Shown: positions 47,201 to 56,850 of the stretch, one piece after another | Layout: each line of letters opens with the position of its first letter | How positions within the stretch are numbered: position 1 is the stretch's first letter | Origin: Pseudomonadota bacterium | GTDB lineage: Bacteria; Pseudomonadota; Alphaproteobacteria; Paracaedibacterales; CAITNM01 | Direction: 5' to 3' | Assembly (NCBI GenBank): GCA_018062345.1 | Contig: JAGOSL010000004.1 | Span: 1 to 64,000 of the forward strand | DNA length: 64,000 nucleotides | The notes under the pieces: generated by a model | Told to the model about the DNA's origin: nothing | Seen by the model: only the letters and a program-made list of their open reading frames with translations | The model's database searches: none | Made by a program: the position numbers and the translations under genes

Positions 47201-48310
47201 TTACCGCATAAACCCATAACGCAGTACTGCCTGCAAAGCTAATCTCCCTTTTGCGGTTGCGATAAGTTGATTGGCCTCATGAACTAAAAATCCCCCAGCA
47301 ATCAGGGCCTGGATTTTTGGGGTAATTGGTTTTTGCCAAGAGATGCCTTCTGTTGTGCGAAGCCCCATGAGTACTCGTTCTTGTTCTTGCTCAGTACCTG
47401 ATAATTCTAAACATTCTTCATCGCGAATTGATTCTTTAAGCCAGCGTTCTGGCGTGCGATATTGCTTCGTGGCATATCTCTTTCCACCAATCAGCAATCT
47501 TCCGTGTGACCCTGGCCCTACCCCTATGTATTCACCGTATCTCCAGTAGGTCAAGTTATGTTGACATTCAGCACTTGGTTTTGCGTAGTTTGAAACTTCA
47601 TAAGCATGCATATCATGACCAGCACACTTTGCATTTGTTAGTTCATACATATCAGCAGCCAGATCATCAACAGGAAGAATAAGCTCTCCTTGAGCTTGTA
47701 AACGTTCAAACGCGGTGTTTGGTTCAATGGTTAGCTGGTATAAAGATAAATGCTCGGTGCCAAATTGAAGAGCTTCTTCGAGTTCTTCTTCCCATTCTTC
47801 AATCGTTTGATTGGGCGTTGCGTAGATGAGATCGAAGCTCACGCGTTTAAATATTGACTGAGCAGTATGAATAGCTTTTATTGCCTCTTTCACACTGTGC
47901 TTTCTTCCTAAGCCTTGAAGACGCTCTGGTCGGAGTGATTGAACCCCAATGGAGATACGGTTAATACCGGCTGTTGCCAATTGCTGGAATTTTCCTACCT
48001 CAACACTGTTTGGGTTGGCCTCCAATGTAATTTCAAGATTAGACGAAGTCTGCCATAGCCTAGAAGCTTCCTTAATAATTGCTTCGACTGTTTTTGGCTG
48101 CATCAAGGAAGGCGTACCCCCGCCAAAAAAAATGGTGGTAAGCTGTCGCGTGCCAATCAATGCATGAACACGCTTGAGCTCTTCACACAAAGCTTTCTGC
48201 CATTCGGCCTCTTGATAAGATTCACGCACATGACTGTTGAAGTCACAATACGGGCACTTAGAAAGGCAAAATGGCCAGTGAACGTAGAGAGAGATGGGGT
48301 TTTCACCCAT
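47201..48310 (-). CDS. hemW: Heme chaperone HemW (radical SAM, HemN-like)
   Basis: HemW is the HemN-like radical-SAM heme chaperone long annotated as coproporphyrinogen oxidase. The protein (369 aa from ATG 48310) has SLYVHWPFCLSKCPYCDFNSH with CxxxCxxC, FFGGGTPSLM, EANPNSVE, GINRISIGVQSL and YEVSNYAKPSAECQHN near the end, the HemW-type HNxxYW ending included (HNLTYWRYGEYIG). The extra cysteine of true HemN is absent, as expected. ATG 48310 overlaps the polA stop by eight bases; a longer frame from 48337 is rejected. tRNA-Gln is just past its end. Confidence 0.93.
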   Translation of the reverse strand: MGENPISLYVHWPFCLSKCPYCDFNSHVRESYQEAEWQKALCEELKRVHALIGTRQLTTIFFGGGTPSLMQPKTVEAIIKEASRLWQTSSNLEITLEANPNSVEVGKFQQLATAGINRISIGVQSLRPERLQGLGRKHSVKEAIKAIHTAQSIFKRVSFDLIYATPNQTIEEWEEELEEALQFGTEHLSLYQLTIEPNTAFERLQAQGELILPVDDLAADMYELTNAKCAGHDMHAYEVSNYAKPSAECQHNLTYWRYGEYIGVGPGSHGRLLIGGKRYATKQYRTPERWLKESIRDEECLELSGTEQEQERVLMGLRTTEGISWQKPITPKIQALIAGGFLVHEANQLIATAKGRLALQAVLRYGFMR

Positions 48311-50975
48311 GAGCTGCATCCCAATTCTCACCGACACCTACGCCCACAACTAACGGTACTTTAAGTTGAGTAATATCTTCCATGATTTCTTTGAGCTTTG
48401 GAACAATTTCATTCAATTCAGAATCTGGGATCTCAAAAACCAATTCATCATGAACTTGGAGCAATAGTTTGGATTTATATGGCTTTAAAAAAGTATGGAT
48501 TTTTATCATAGCACGTTTAATTATATCGGCATTACTACCTTGCAAAGGTGCATTAGTTGCTTGACGTTCAGCAAATTGTCGCAGCATTGCATTTTTATCA
48601 AGAATACCGGGAGTGTAAACTTTGCGCCCCATAAGAGTTAAAACGTATCCTTGCTCACGAGCTTGACGTTGAGAATTTCGAATATATGCATCAATGCCGG
48701 GATAACGCTCAAAGTAGGCATTAATCATTTGACTTGCTTCTTGGTTAGAAACGCTAAGCTGTTTAGCAAGACCAAATGCGCTAATGCCATAAATAATGCC
48801 AAAATTTATGGTTTTAGCTCGCCGGCGAAGAGCTGTATCTACTTGATCAGAAGTTACCCCAAAAACATCACAAGCGGTACGTGTATGAATATCTTCGCCT
48901 TTTAAAAAAGCATCTTGCAACGTTGGAACATCTGCAAAGTGCGCTAAAAGACGTAGCTCAATTTGTGAATAATCCAGACTTACAAGCTTATGACCTGGCC
49001 TTGCAATAAAAGCTTGGCGAATTTTTCTGCCATCCTCGCTTTTGATTGGAATATTTTGTAGGTTTGGATCAGAAGAAGATAATCTACCCGTGGCAGCGCC
49101 AACCATAGAATAGCTTGTATGTACACGGCCAGTTGCAGGGTTAATAGCTTTCAATAGCCCTTCCACATAAGTGGAATTCAATTTTGCCAAGGCACGCCAT
49201 TCTAATACTTTTTTAGGCAAATCAAAGCCTTGCGCTACAAGTTTTTCAAGCACATCAACATCTGTACTATAGCTGCCAGTTTTTGTTTTCTTGGCACCTG
49301 GCATTTGATGCTTTTCGAACAAAATTTCCCCAAGTTGAGCTGGAGACGCAATATTAAATTCATGTCCAGCAAGTGCATAAATTTCTTGGGCAAGGATTGT
49401 CATCTTTTGAGAGAATTCTTGCCCCAAATGATTTAGCCAGTTTGCATTAACACAAATTCCTGCTTCTTCCATTGAAACAATCACAGGTATAAGTGGTTTT
49501 TCGGTTAGCTCGTAGACACTACTTACCTGATTTGTGCTTAATTCGGGTTTAAAATGATTACACAATAGCCCAGTTATTTCGGCATCTTCAGCGGCATAGT
49601 TTGTGGCAACAGGAATTTCAATCATATCAAAAGTTTTCTGAGCTTTTCCCTTACCAGCAACTTCAGCAAATGTAATAGTGGTTCGGTTCAAATATTTTAG
49701 GGCTAATTCATCCATTGAATGGCCGTGCTCACCTGCATGCAAAACATAGGACATCAACATTGTATCGTCTAAAGTATTTACCTCAAATCCATGTTGGCGA
49801 AGCACTAAAAAATCATATTTTAAGTTATGACCAATTTTCATAATTGCAGGATTGGAAAACAGTGGCTGCAGAAGTGTTTTGGCAACATCAAGAGGAATTT
49901 GCTGGGTGCTTTCTTGGTGCGCAAAAGGGATATACGCTGCCTTGTACCCAGCGCCGATCGGCACACCTAACGCCACCCCCACCAGTTTAGCCTGCATTGC
50001 ATTAAGAGACGTTGTTTCACAATCAATGACAATTTTTCCTGCTTCACTTGCTTGATCTACCCACTGTTTCAGCATATCCATGTCTTTAATGCAGGTATAT
50101 TCCTCTCGTCTACTGTTGGTATTTGCATCAGACAACTGCAAACGCTTCATCAAGCTCAAAAAGCCAAGCTCTTTTAAGAATAAGTCTCGCCTTTCAAAAT
50201 CAGTATTAACTGGTGCTATTTCAGTGTATTCAATTGGAAGAGGAGCATTATCATCTAGAGTTACCAACCGCTTAGAAATACGCGCAAGCTCAGCATGTTG
50301 AGTTAACAAGTCGCGACGACGCGGCTGCTTAACTTCCGAAATATTTTCTAACAAGTTTTCTAAACTGCCAAATGTTTGAATAAGTTCGGCCGATGTTTTT
50401 GGCCCAAATCCTGGAACACCTGGAATGTTATCGCTACTGTCCCCGCACAAAGCTTGCACATCGATAACTTTATCAGGTGTTACACCAAATTTTTCAAAAA
50501 CGACCTGTTCATCAATAGGTCTATTCTTCATGGGGTCCCACATAGTAACACCTGGGCGCAGTAGCTGCATCAGATCTTTATCAGCTGAGATAATTTGCGT
50601 TTTATCGCCACAATTAATACTGGCTTTAGCGTAAGCTGCCAGTAGGTCATCTGCTTCAAATCCAGGCAATTCAACTGAAGGAACCCCGAATGCTTCACAA
50701 GCTTCGCGAATAAGTGAGAATTGTGGAATCAAGTCATCAGGTGGAGGTGCCCTGTGAGCTTTATAATCTGGGTAGATATCTTGCCTGAAGGTTCTGCGAC
50801 CCGCATCAAAAATTACCAATAAGCGGTTGCCATCAACCTTTTCTATAAGCCGATGTAACATATTACAAAAACCATAGACTGCACCAACAGGCGTACCGTT
50901 AGGGCTGGTAAGTGGAGGCAGTGCATAATAGGCACGAAAAATATAGCCAGAGCCATCAACAAGGTGTAGGGTCAT
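48303..50975 (-). CDS. polA: DNA polymerase I
   Basis: PolA replaces RNA primers and fills repair gaps. The 890-aa protein contains all three domains. The 5'-3' exonuclease (about 1-280) has LHLVDGSGYIFRAYYA and ELPGFEADDLLAAYA; the 3'-5' exonuclease region (about 300-490) keeps IVIDCETTSLN and KIGHNLKYDF and so is probably active in proofreading; the polymerase (about 520-890) has SLDYSQIELRLLAHF, the O-helix RRRAKTINFGIIYG and QVHDELVFE. ATG at 50975. hemW is coupled downstream. Confidence 0.98.
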   Translation of the reverse strand: MTLHLVDGSGYIFRAYYALPPLTSPNGTPVGAVYGFCNMLHRLIEKVDGNRLLVIFDAGRRTFRQDIYPDYKAHRAPPPDDLIPQFSLIREACEAFGVPSVELPGFEADDLLAAYAKASINCGDKTQIISADKDLMQLLRPGVTMWDPMKNRPIDEQVVFEKFGVTPDKVIDVQALCGDSSDNIPGVPGFGPKTSAELIQTFGSLENLLENISEVKQPRRRDLLTQHAELARISKRLVTLDDNAPLPIEYTEIAPVNTDFERRDLFLKELGFLSLMKRLQLSDANTNSRREEYTCIKDMDMLKQWVDQASEAGKIVIDCETTSLNAMQAKLVGVALGVPIGAGYKAAYIPFAHQESTQQIPLDVAKTLLQPLFSNPAIMKIGHNLKYDFLVLRQHGFEVNTLDDTMLMSYVLHAGEHGHSMDELALKYLNRTTITFAEVAGKGKAQKTFDMIEIPVATNYAAEDAEITGLLCNHFKPELSTNQVSSVYELTEKPLIPVIVSMEEAGICVNANWLNHLGQEFSQKMTILAQEIYALAGHEFNIASPAQLGEILFEKHQMPGAKKTKTGSYSTDVDVLEKLVAQGFDLPKKVLEWRALAKLNSTYVEGLLKAINPATGRVHTSYSMVGAATGRLSSSDPNLQNIPIKSEDGRKIRQAFIARPGHKLVSLDYSQIELRLLAHFADVPTLQDAFLKGEDIHTRTACDVFGVTSDQVDTALRRRAKTINFGIIYGISAFGLAKQLSVSNQEASQMINAYFERYPGIDAYIRNSQRQAREQGYVLTLMGRKVYTPGILDKNAMLRQFAERQATNAPLQGSNADIIKRAMIKIHTFLKPYKSKLLLQVHDELVFEIPDSELNEIVPKLKEIMEDITQLKVPLVVGVGVGENWDAAHG

Positions 50976-51045
50976 GCGTCACAAGCTTTAAACAAAGTGT
51001 TTCCACACTATCGCAATGGTTTGTAAATGCAAGAGGCAAAAAATG

Positions 51046-51074
51046 TTGACCCACACATAGATTTGAGGCATATT
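51046..51074 (+). promoter_or_regulatory. Promoter of the CAT-anticodon tRNA
   Basis: TTGACC (51046-51051), exactly 17 bases, CATATT (51069-51074), ten bases ahead of the tRNA 5' end at 51084. Spacing and distance fit a sigma-70 tRNA promoter. It lies between divergent polA and the tRNA. Confidence 0.55.
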
Positions 51075-51083
51075 TCTTGAGTT

Positions 51084-51160
51084 GGGCCTGTAGTTCAGTT
51101 GGTTAGAACCCCCCGCTCATAACGGGGATGTCACAGGTTCGAGTCCTGTCGGGCCCACCA
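51084..51160 (+). tRNA. tRNA with CAT anticodon (probably Ile2, possibly Met)
   Basis: A 77-base cloverleaf. Acceptor GGGCCTG pairs with CGGGCCC; D arm GTTC/GAAC; anticodon stem CCCCG/CGGGG with loop CTCATAA; T arm ACAGG-TTCGAGT-CCTGT; CCA encoded. It lacks the initiator's C1-A72 mismatch. The acceptor start GGGCCTG and the CCCCG stem resemble the alphaproteobacterial tRNAs that TilS modifies to read AUA, so Ile2 is favoured over elongator Met, but lysidine determinants cannot be proved by eye. Confidence 0.9.
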
Positions 51161-51161
51161 C

Positions 51162-52112
51162 TTATTTTAAACCTAGAATAAACGCATCAACATAAGCATT
51201 CATAAGTTCTTCATAGGCTTTTTCTCCTGCTTGAATATCAACCCCCAGATAATCAACCACAGCAAAAGAAATTTTGAAAGAAGTTGCGTAACTTTTGGCA
51301 AGAGCAGCATCCATTTGTCGCTCAGCATATAAGCATCTAGGCCGAATCGCCCCTTTTTTTATTGCCTTACGAATCTTTAGAATATGCCCAGCACTAGCTG
51401 GCACACTTGGATCAATTGAAATAGTAGCTATTGTTTGGACTCCGTACACTGCATCAAAATACTGATTGCCGTCATGCTGAATAATATAGGCGCTGCCTTT
51501 ATATGGAAGCATTTTTTGAAGCAATTGCTGATGAAGAAGCTGCAAACTAACTTTATAATCATTAGCATTTTTATCCAATACTTCGTGATGTTTAGGGTAG
51601 ATTGTTTTTAAATGGTGCACTACCAGATCAACGATTTGCATCATCATCAAAGGGCTTAACCAGATATGACCATCAAGGCTTGTTTCGTGGTGATGGTGGT
51701 GATCTTCATGTGCATGATCATGACAACAAGTATGTTTGTCCCAAAATGCTCCATTCCTAAGAGGCTTTAGTTTTATTGACGAATTATTTTGTATTGTTAA
51801 AGCATTATTTTTTAAAGCCTTAACATGTTTTGTTAGTAGTTGTTCATAAGCTGGGCCAATCCAAATAAAAGTCTTTGCATTTTTGATTAATTGCACCTGG
51901 GAAGGTTGAAGTTGCGCATGATGTGGAGAAACATAGCCATCTAGCAATAATACCGGAGCAGCAATTCCTTTAGTTAATGAGCAAACCAAGCTATGCAAAG
52001 GCTTTATTGAAACAACAATTTCGTTATCTGCATCTGGGGTTTTCTTTAAAGATAGGTAAATATAAAAAATAGCTATGATTGCAATAGCAGCAGGGATGAT
52101 TTTTCTTAGCAT
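51162..52112 (-). CDS. znuA: Zinc ABC transporter substrate-binding protein (ZnuA-like)
   Basis: A 316-aa periplasmic cluster A-I metal-binding protein. It has a signal anchor (about 5-23), EIVVSIKPLHSLVCSLTKG with the first zinc histidine, YVSPHHAQLQPSQ, a histidine-rich loop (CCHDHAHEDHHHHHETS, about 123-139) and DGHIWLSP, then IIQHDGNQYFD and LYAERQMD. The His-rich loop is typical of ZnuA rather than manganese binders. znuB and znuC are not adjacent; they must be elsewhere. Its stop is two bases from the convergent tRNA. mlaD diverges upstream. Confidence 0.9.
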   Translation of the reverse strand: MLRKIIPAAIAIIAIFYIYLSLKKTPDADNEIVVSIKPLHSLVCSLTKGIAAPVLLLDGYVSPHHAQLQPSQVQLIKNAKTFIWIGPAYEQLLTKHVKALKNNALTIQNNSSIKLKPLRNGAFWDKHTCCHDHAHEDHHHHHETSLDGHIWLSPLMMMQIVDLVVHHLKTIYPKHHEVLDKNANDYKVSLQLLHQQLLQKMLPYKGSAYIIQHDGNQYFDAVYGVQTIATISIDPSVPASAGHILKIRKAIKKGAIRPRCLYAERQMDAALAKSYATSFKISFAVVDYLGVDIQAGEKAYEELMNAYVDAFILGLK

Positions 52113-52305
52113 AAATATTCTTTGAATTTAATTTTGAGAGATATTAGCACACCTAGTTTTTGAAACAACTGACAGTATTTTTTAAAAACTAAAATTTTAT
52201 TTCACTGCTTATATTTTTAACTTTCCTTAGTTTTTATCCTCTTAACACTTCCTTAAAACACTCTTGATAGGCTATAGTGGCTCACCAAAGAAAAATGATT
52301 TTTAG

Positions 52306-52755
52306 ATGCGACATAATTTTTTAGAAACCATTACAGGTGCTATAGTCTTGCTTGTAGCTGGGATCTTTTTTGCATTTGGATACAAATTTTCCACAGCCAC
52401 AAATACTCAAACAATTAAAATTTTTGCACGTTTTGATCGGGTAGACGGCGTATCTATTGGCAATGATGTCCGCGTGGGCGGGGTAACTGTTGGCCACGTT
52501 GACCACATAGCCATTGATAAAAAGAATTTTAAAGCTATTGTTGCAATGGATATTGATGCATCTTTAAAAATTCCAAAAGATAGCTCTGTTGAGATTGTAA
52601 GCGAAAGCTTAATGGGGGGGAAATATGTTAATGTATCCCCGGGCGGAGATGATGAGACACTAATTCAAGGTGACACTATTTCTTTAACGCAATCCTCAGT
52701 AAGTCTTGAAGGCTTGTTAAGTAAATACATTTTCAGCGATAAAGATAAAAAATAA
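52306..52755 (+). CDS. mlaD: MlaD-type MCE protein
   Basis: A 149-aa protein with one N-terminal membrane helix (ITGAIVLLVAGIFFAFGY, about 8-25) and an MCE domain: IFARFDRVDGVSIGNDVRVGG, VTVGHVDHIAIDKK, ASLKIPKDSSVEIVSESLMGG and KYVNVSPGGDDE. MlaD forms the periplasmic hexameric ring of the MlaFEDB phospholipid transporter that keeps the outer membrane asymmetric. mlaE, mlaF, mlaB and mlaC are not here, so this is an unlinked copy. ATG at 52306; a TATAGT -10-like box lies upstream near 52271. Confidence 0.93.
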   Translation: MRHNFLETITGAIVLLVAGIFFAFGYKFSTATNTQTIKIFARFDRVDGVSIGNDVRVGGVTVGHVDHIAIDKKNFKAIVAMDIDASLKIPKDSSVEIVSESLMGGKYVNVSPGGDDETLIQGDTISLTQSSVSLEGLLSKYIFSDKDKK

Positions 52756-52884
52756 GCTTTCCTAGAAATTGTTTAAGCTTGCACAACTTAATTGAAATTA
52801 TCATTTTTACTAAATTTTATAGCCCCATAGGCAAACCGTAGAGCTTTGATTAGAATACAACACTAAAATGAATCTATAAAAGAC

Positions 52885-54666
52885 ATGACCTCTGTTTTGC
52901 TTCGTCTAAAAGACGCCTGTGTTCGATTTAGCGGCACCCCCGTTTTTGAAGGACTGACCGCACAAATATGTGAGGGTGACCGTATTTGCTTGGTGGGACG
53001 AAACGGTTGTGGAAAATCAACTTTGCTAAAAGCCCTTGCGCAAATTTATGAACTTGATGAAGGCGAGTATTTTTTATTGCCTAGCCAAAATCTGGTATAT
53101 CTGGAGCAGGATAAAACGTATCCACTAGATGTAACAACCACTGAACTTTTAGAATCCTATGGAGCCAAACCACATGAAGCCAGATCAATTCTTGATAAAT
53201 TAGGAATCGCTGCCAATGTAACGTTGAATAATGCCTCTGGAGGACAAAGACGAAGATTTGCGCTAGCTGAAAGTTTAGTAAGAAATCCAACAATTCTTTT
53301 ACTTGATGAGCCAACTAACCATCTTGATTTACCCAGCATCCAATGGTTAGAAGAATACCTTTCCAAATTTAGAGGCGCAGTAGTCATGATTAGTCATGAT
53401 CGACGCTTTTTAGAAAAAGCTTCGAACACAACTTGGTGGATTGATCGAGGAACACTACATGTAAATAAAAAGGGATTCAAAGCTTTTGATGATTGGTCGG
53501 CTATGCTGATGGAGGAAGAGGAGCGCCGTTTAGAAAAACTTAACACTCGCCTACGTTTAGAAACTGATTGGTTGCACTACGGAGTAACGGCAAGGCGCAA
53601 GCGCAATCAGGGACGGTTGCAACGACTGCATGAGTTACGGGGTGAGCGTCGCGATATGATGCAAAACAAAACACGTTCCATTGATGTTAATCCTGTTAAT
53701 CTGCCACGAGGCAGTAAAATCATTATTGAAGCTAAGGATATTCAAAAATCTTATTGTGGTAGAATAGTTGTGCAGCCTTTTTCTTGTCGCATTTTGCACC
53801 AAGACAAGATTGGTATTATTGGCCCTAACGGCGCAGGAAAAAGTACATTAGTAAAAATGTTAGTTGGAGAATTACAGCCTGATTCCGGACACGTAAAGCA
53901 CGGAACAACGTTAAAAGTAACTTATATTGATCAAATGCGATCAGAATTAAATCCAACTGACACATTATGGCAAACATTATGCCCAGAAGGTGGAGACCAA
54001 GTATGGGTGGGCAATGAAACTAAACACGTAGTTGGATACTTAAAAGAGTTTTTGTTTAACGAAGAACAAATTCGGGGGCAAGTAAGTATTTTATCAGGTG
54101 GGGAGAAGAATCGCCTACTTCTTGCAAAAGCATTGGCAAATCCAGGAAACTTACTAGTGCTAGATGAGCCCACCAACGATTTAGATATGGATACATTGGA
54201 TCTACTAGTAGAATGTTTACAGCAATATAGTGGAACATTAATTGTAGTAAGCCATGATCGCGATTTTTTGGATAGAACCGTAACATCTACATATGTCACA
54301 CTAGCTTCTGGTGAAGTGCAGGAATATGTAGGTGGATACAGTGATATTGAGCATTATTTAAAAGCCGCCCAAAAGCCTGCTATAAAAATAAAGAAAAAAG
54401 AAACTCAGCATGAGAAAACCACACAGCCAAAGCGGCTACCTTATAATTTGCAACGCGAATGTGACGAGCTACCAAGCAAAATAAATGCTTCAGAAAAACG
54501 CATTAATGAACTGTCAACGCTTTTGGAAGACACTACGCTATATGAAAAGAATCCCCATCTATTCAAAACCCTAAGCGAAGAACTACAACAATGCCAGGAA
54601 GCCTTGGATAAATCAGAAACTCGCTGGTTGGAATTAGAAATTCTAGCCCAGGAAATGAAGGGTTAA
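52885..54666 (+). CDS. uup: ABC-F ATPase Uup
   Basis: A 593-aa ABC-F protein without membrane helices. ABC1: Walker A GRNGCGKST (about 37-45), signature NASGGQRRRFALAES, Walker B ILLLDEPTNHLDLPS. ABC2: Walker A GPNGAGKST (about 315), signature LSGGEKNRLLLAKAL, Walker B LLVLDEPTNDLDMDT. A charged linker and C-terminal coiled coil (INASEKRINELSTLLEDT) match Uup. ABC-F proteins act on ribosomes or, for Uup, in Holliday-junction and precise-excision phenotypes. ATG at 52885; rnc follows after 72 bases. Confidence 0.95.
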   Translation: MTSVLLRLKDACVRFSGTPVFEGLTAQICEGDRICLVGRNGCGKSTLLKALAQIYELDEGEYFLLPSQNLVYLEQDKTYPLDVTTTELLESYGAKPHEARSILDKLGIAANVTLNNASGGQRRRFALAESLVRNPTILLLDEPTNHLDLPSIQWLEEYLSKFRGAVVMISHDRRFLEKASNTTWWIDRGTLHVNKKGFKAFDDWSAMLMEEEERRLEKLNTRLRLETDWLHYGVTARRKRNQGRLQRLHELRGERRDMMQNKTRSIDVNPVNLPRGSKIIIEAKDIQKSYCGRIVVQPFSCRILHQDKIGIIGPNGAGKSTLVKMLVGELQPDSGHVKHGTTLKVTYIDQMRSELNPTDTLWQTLCPEGGDQVWVGNETKHVVGYLKEFLFNEEQIRGQVSILSGGEKNRLLLAKALANPGNLLVLDEPTNDLDMDTLDLLVECLQQYSGTLIVVSHDRDFLDRTVTSTYVTLASGEVQEYVGGYSDIEHYLKAAQKPAIKIKKKETQHEKTTQPKRLPYNLQRECDELPSKINASEKRINELSTLLEDTTLYEKNPHLFKTLSEELQQCQEALDKSETRWLELEILAQEMKG

Positions 54667-54738
54667 AACCACAAGTTAATTGGTTTTGTGATGATTTTGA
54701 GCTATCTTAACACATCAAATGTTTAGCTATACCATCCA

Positions 54739-55392
54739 ATGCTCGACGATATTTTAGAACATTCTTTCAAAAAAAAAGCTTTACTTGCGCAAGCCCTTAC
54801 TCCGCCAGTTTTGCAGCAGCGTAAACGGGGAAAGGCTTTTGAGAGATTAGAATTTTTAGGCGATCGTATTCTTGGCCTCGTGATTGCTGAAGCTTTATAC
54901 GCGCATTACACCCACGACGAAGAGGGAAAACTTGCAAAAAGGCTATCGTATCTTACATCGCGCGAGTTTTGTCACATTATTGCCGAACGCATTGATCTAG
55001 GTACTTTTTTACCCATTCACACGAACGAGCTAAAAGGTACATCTATTCTTGCAAACTGCATAGAATCAATTATTGCAGCCTTATACATTGATGGTGGAAT
55101 AGATGCAGCTCAAAGATTTATTCATAAATATTGGGGGGATGCAATTTATGCATCAGAAGATTTACCCAGGGATCCTAAAACTCTTATCCAAGAGTGGGCG
55201 CAAAAACGAGGTATGAATATCCCTACCTACAAAGAAATAAAGCGTTCTGGACCAGATCATGCCCCCACATACATGCTTGAGGTTTTATTACAAAATGGCT
55301 TAACAGCCATTGGAGAAGGAAAAAACAAAAAACTTGCCGAAAAGGATGCAGCTCAAAAGCTTTGGCAGAAAATTGATAATGGAGTAAAATGA
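54739..55392 (+). CDS. rnc: Ribonuclease III
   Basis: RNase III cleaves double-stranded RNA in rRNA and mRNA processing. The 217-aa protein has the signature FERLEFLGDRILGLVIAEALY (about 34-54) with the catalytic acidic residues, later ILANCIESIIAALYIDGG, and a C-terminal double-stranded-RNA-binding domain (DPKTLIQEWAQKRG to KNKKLAEKDAAQKLW). ATG at 54739. era, which often follows rnc, is absent; clpX is the next gene after about 190 bases. Confidence 0.97.
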   Translation: MLDDILEHSFKKKALLAQALTPPVLQQRKRGKAFERLEFLGDRILGLVIAEALYAHYTHDEEGKLAKRLSYLTSREFCHIIAERIDLGTFLPIHTNELKGTSILANCIESIIAALYIDGGIDAAQRFIHKYWGDAIYASEDLPRDPKTLIQEWAQKRGMNIPTYKEIKRSGPDHAPTYMLEVLLQNGLTAIGEGKNKKLAEKDAAQKLWQKIDNGVK

Positions 55393-55584
55393 AACAGAGT
55401 AGGCAAAAAAGGATCACTGTTACCTCGAATTATCAATTATTTAGTCAGTATTTTATCAATGAGAAGTTGTTATCCACAAAAAAGGCCATATTGGTTAACT
55501 ATTTCTTGACTTTTCGGACGCATAGTTGAAGTATGAGGTGACAAATTTCGTTGCTGCTAATATAAGTTTTGATGTGGAGAAAAT

Positions 55585-56850
55585 ATGAGCAAATCTGCTG
55601 GTGATAGCAAAAATACCCTATATTGCTCTTTTTGTGGAAAAAGTCAGCATGAAGTCCGCAAGTTAATTGCAGGGCCAACTGTATTTATATGCGATGAGTG
55701 CGTAGACCTGTGCACTGATATAATTCAAGAAGAAAACGCAGGACCTCGTTTACTGACTGAAGGAGTACCTTCCCCCTTAGAAATTCGTAAAGTTCTTGAT
55801 GACTATGTTATCGGGCAAGAACACGCAAAAAAAGTTCTATCAGTTGCGGTGCATAATCATTACAAACGTCTTAACCATAGTGGCGGCAGTAATGGCGATG
55901 TTGAGATTGCAAAATCAAACATTATGTTAGTTGGCCCAACAGGTAGCGGTAAAACTTTGCTTGCTCAAACTTTAGCACGTATTATTGATGTTCCTTTCAC
56001 AATGGCCGATGCAACCACACTAACCGAAGCAGGCTATGTAGGTGAAGATGTTGAAAATATTATTCTAAAACTTTTACAAGCAGCTGACTATAATGTAGAG
56101 CGCGCTCAGCGTGGCATTGTTTACATTGATGAAGTTGATAAGATTTCTAGAAAATCTGATAATCCCTCTATTACACGCGATGTTTCTGGCGAAGGTGTAC
56201 AGCAAGCTTTGCTAAAAATTATGGAAGGGACGATTGCTTCTGTGCCCCCTCAAGGTGGTCGCAAACATCCTCAGCAAGAATTCTTGCAGGTTGATACGAC
56301 TAATATTTTATTCATCTGCGGCGGAGCTTTCGCTGGGTTGGAAAGAATTATCGCAGGACGTAAAAAAGGCAGCGGTATAGGATTTGGAGTAGATGTAAAA
56401 GGCCCACAAGATCACAAGATAGGTGAGCTTCTAAGAGATCTTGAGCCAGAAGATTTGTTGAAATTTGGTCTTATCCCAGAGTTTATTGGGCGTCTACCAG
56501 TTGTTGCAACACTTGGCGATTTGGATGAAGCAGCATTAGTTGAAATATTGTCCACTCCAAAAAACGCATTGCTAAAGCAATATGCAAGATTATTTGAAAT
56601 GGAAGATGTAAAACTAACCTTTGAAAATGAAGCTCTTCATTCAGTTGCACAAAAAGCTATCTTGAGAAAAACTGGTGCCAGAGGCCTACGCTCAATTATG
56701 GAGAATATTTTACTTGAGCCAATGTATGAGTTACCATCAAGAGAAGATGTAGAAGAAGTTATCATTAATAAAGAAGTTGTAGAAAATAAAGGACAGCCGG
56801 TGGTTGTTCTAAAGCAAGAAGAACCTAAGCGTAAAGAAGGCGCCCGTTGA
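55585..56850 (+). CDS. clpX: ATP-dependent Clp protease ATP-binding subunit ClpX
   Basis: ClpX unfolds tagged substrates for ClpP. The 421-aa AAA+ protein has the N-terminal zinc-binding domain [10 protein letters not shown] and [13 protein letters not shown] (about 13-48), Walker [16 protein letters not shown] (about 112), Walker [11 protein letters not shown], the GYVG pore loop (AGYVGEDVE) and the ClpP-binding loop IGFGVDVK (the usual IGF tripeptide). clpP is not immediately upstream. The stop shares bases with the lon start. A possible promoter, TTGACT at 55506 with GTATGA about 20 bases later, precedes it. Confidence 0.98.
   Translation: MSKSAGDSKNTLYCSFCGKSQHEVRKLIAGPTVFICDECVDLCTDIIQEENAGPRLLTEGVPSPLEIRKVLDDYVIGQEHAKKVLSVAVHNHYKRLNHSGGSNGDVEIAKSNIMLVGPTGSGKTLLAQTLARIIDVPFTMADATTLTEAGYVGEDVENIILKLLQAADYNVERAQRGIVYIDEVDKISRKSDNPSITRDVSGEGVQQALLKIMEGTIASVPPQGGRKHPQQEFLQVDTTNILFICGGAFAGLERIIAGRKKGSGIGFGVDVKGPQDHKIGELLRDLEPEDLLKFGLIPEFIGRLPVVATLGDLDEAALVEILSTPKNALLKQYARLFEMEDVKLTFENEALHSVAQKAILRKTGARGLRSIMENILLEPMYELPSREDVEEVIINKEVVENKGQPVVVLKQEEPKRKEGAR

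Noticed and set aside
51084-51160. Initiator tRNA-fMet
   Set aside because: The acceptor stem is fully paired at 1-72 and the anticodon stem lacks the three G-C pairs in initiator arrangement (GGG/CCC).
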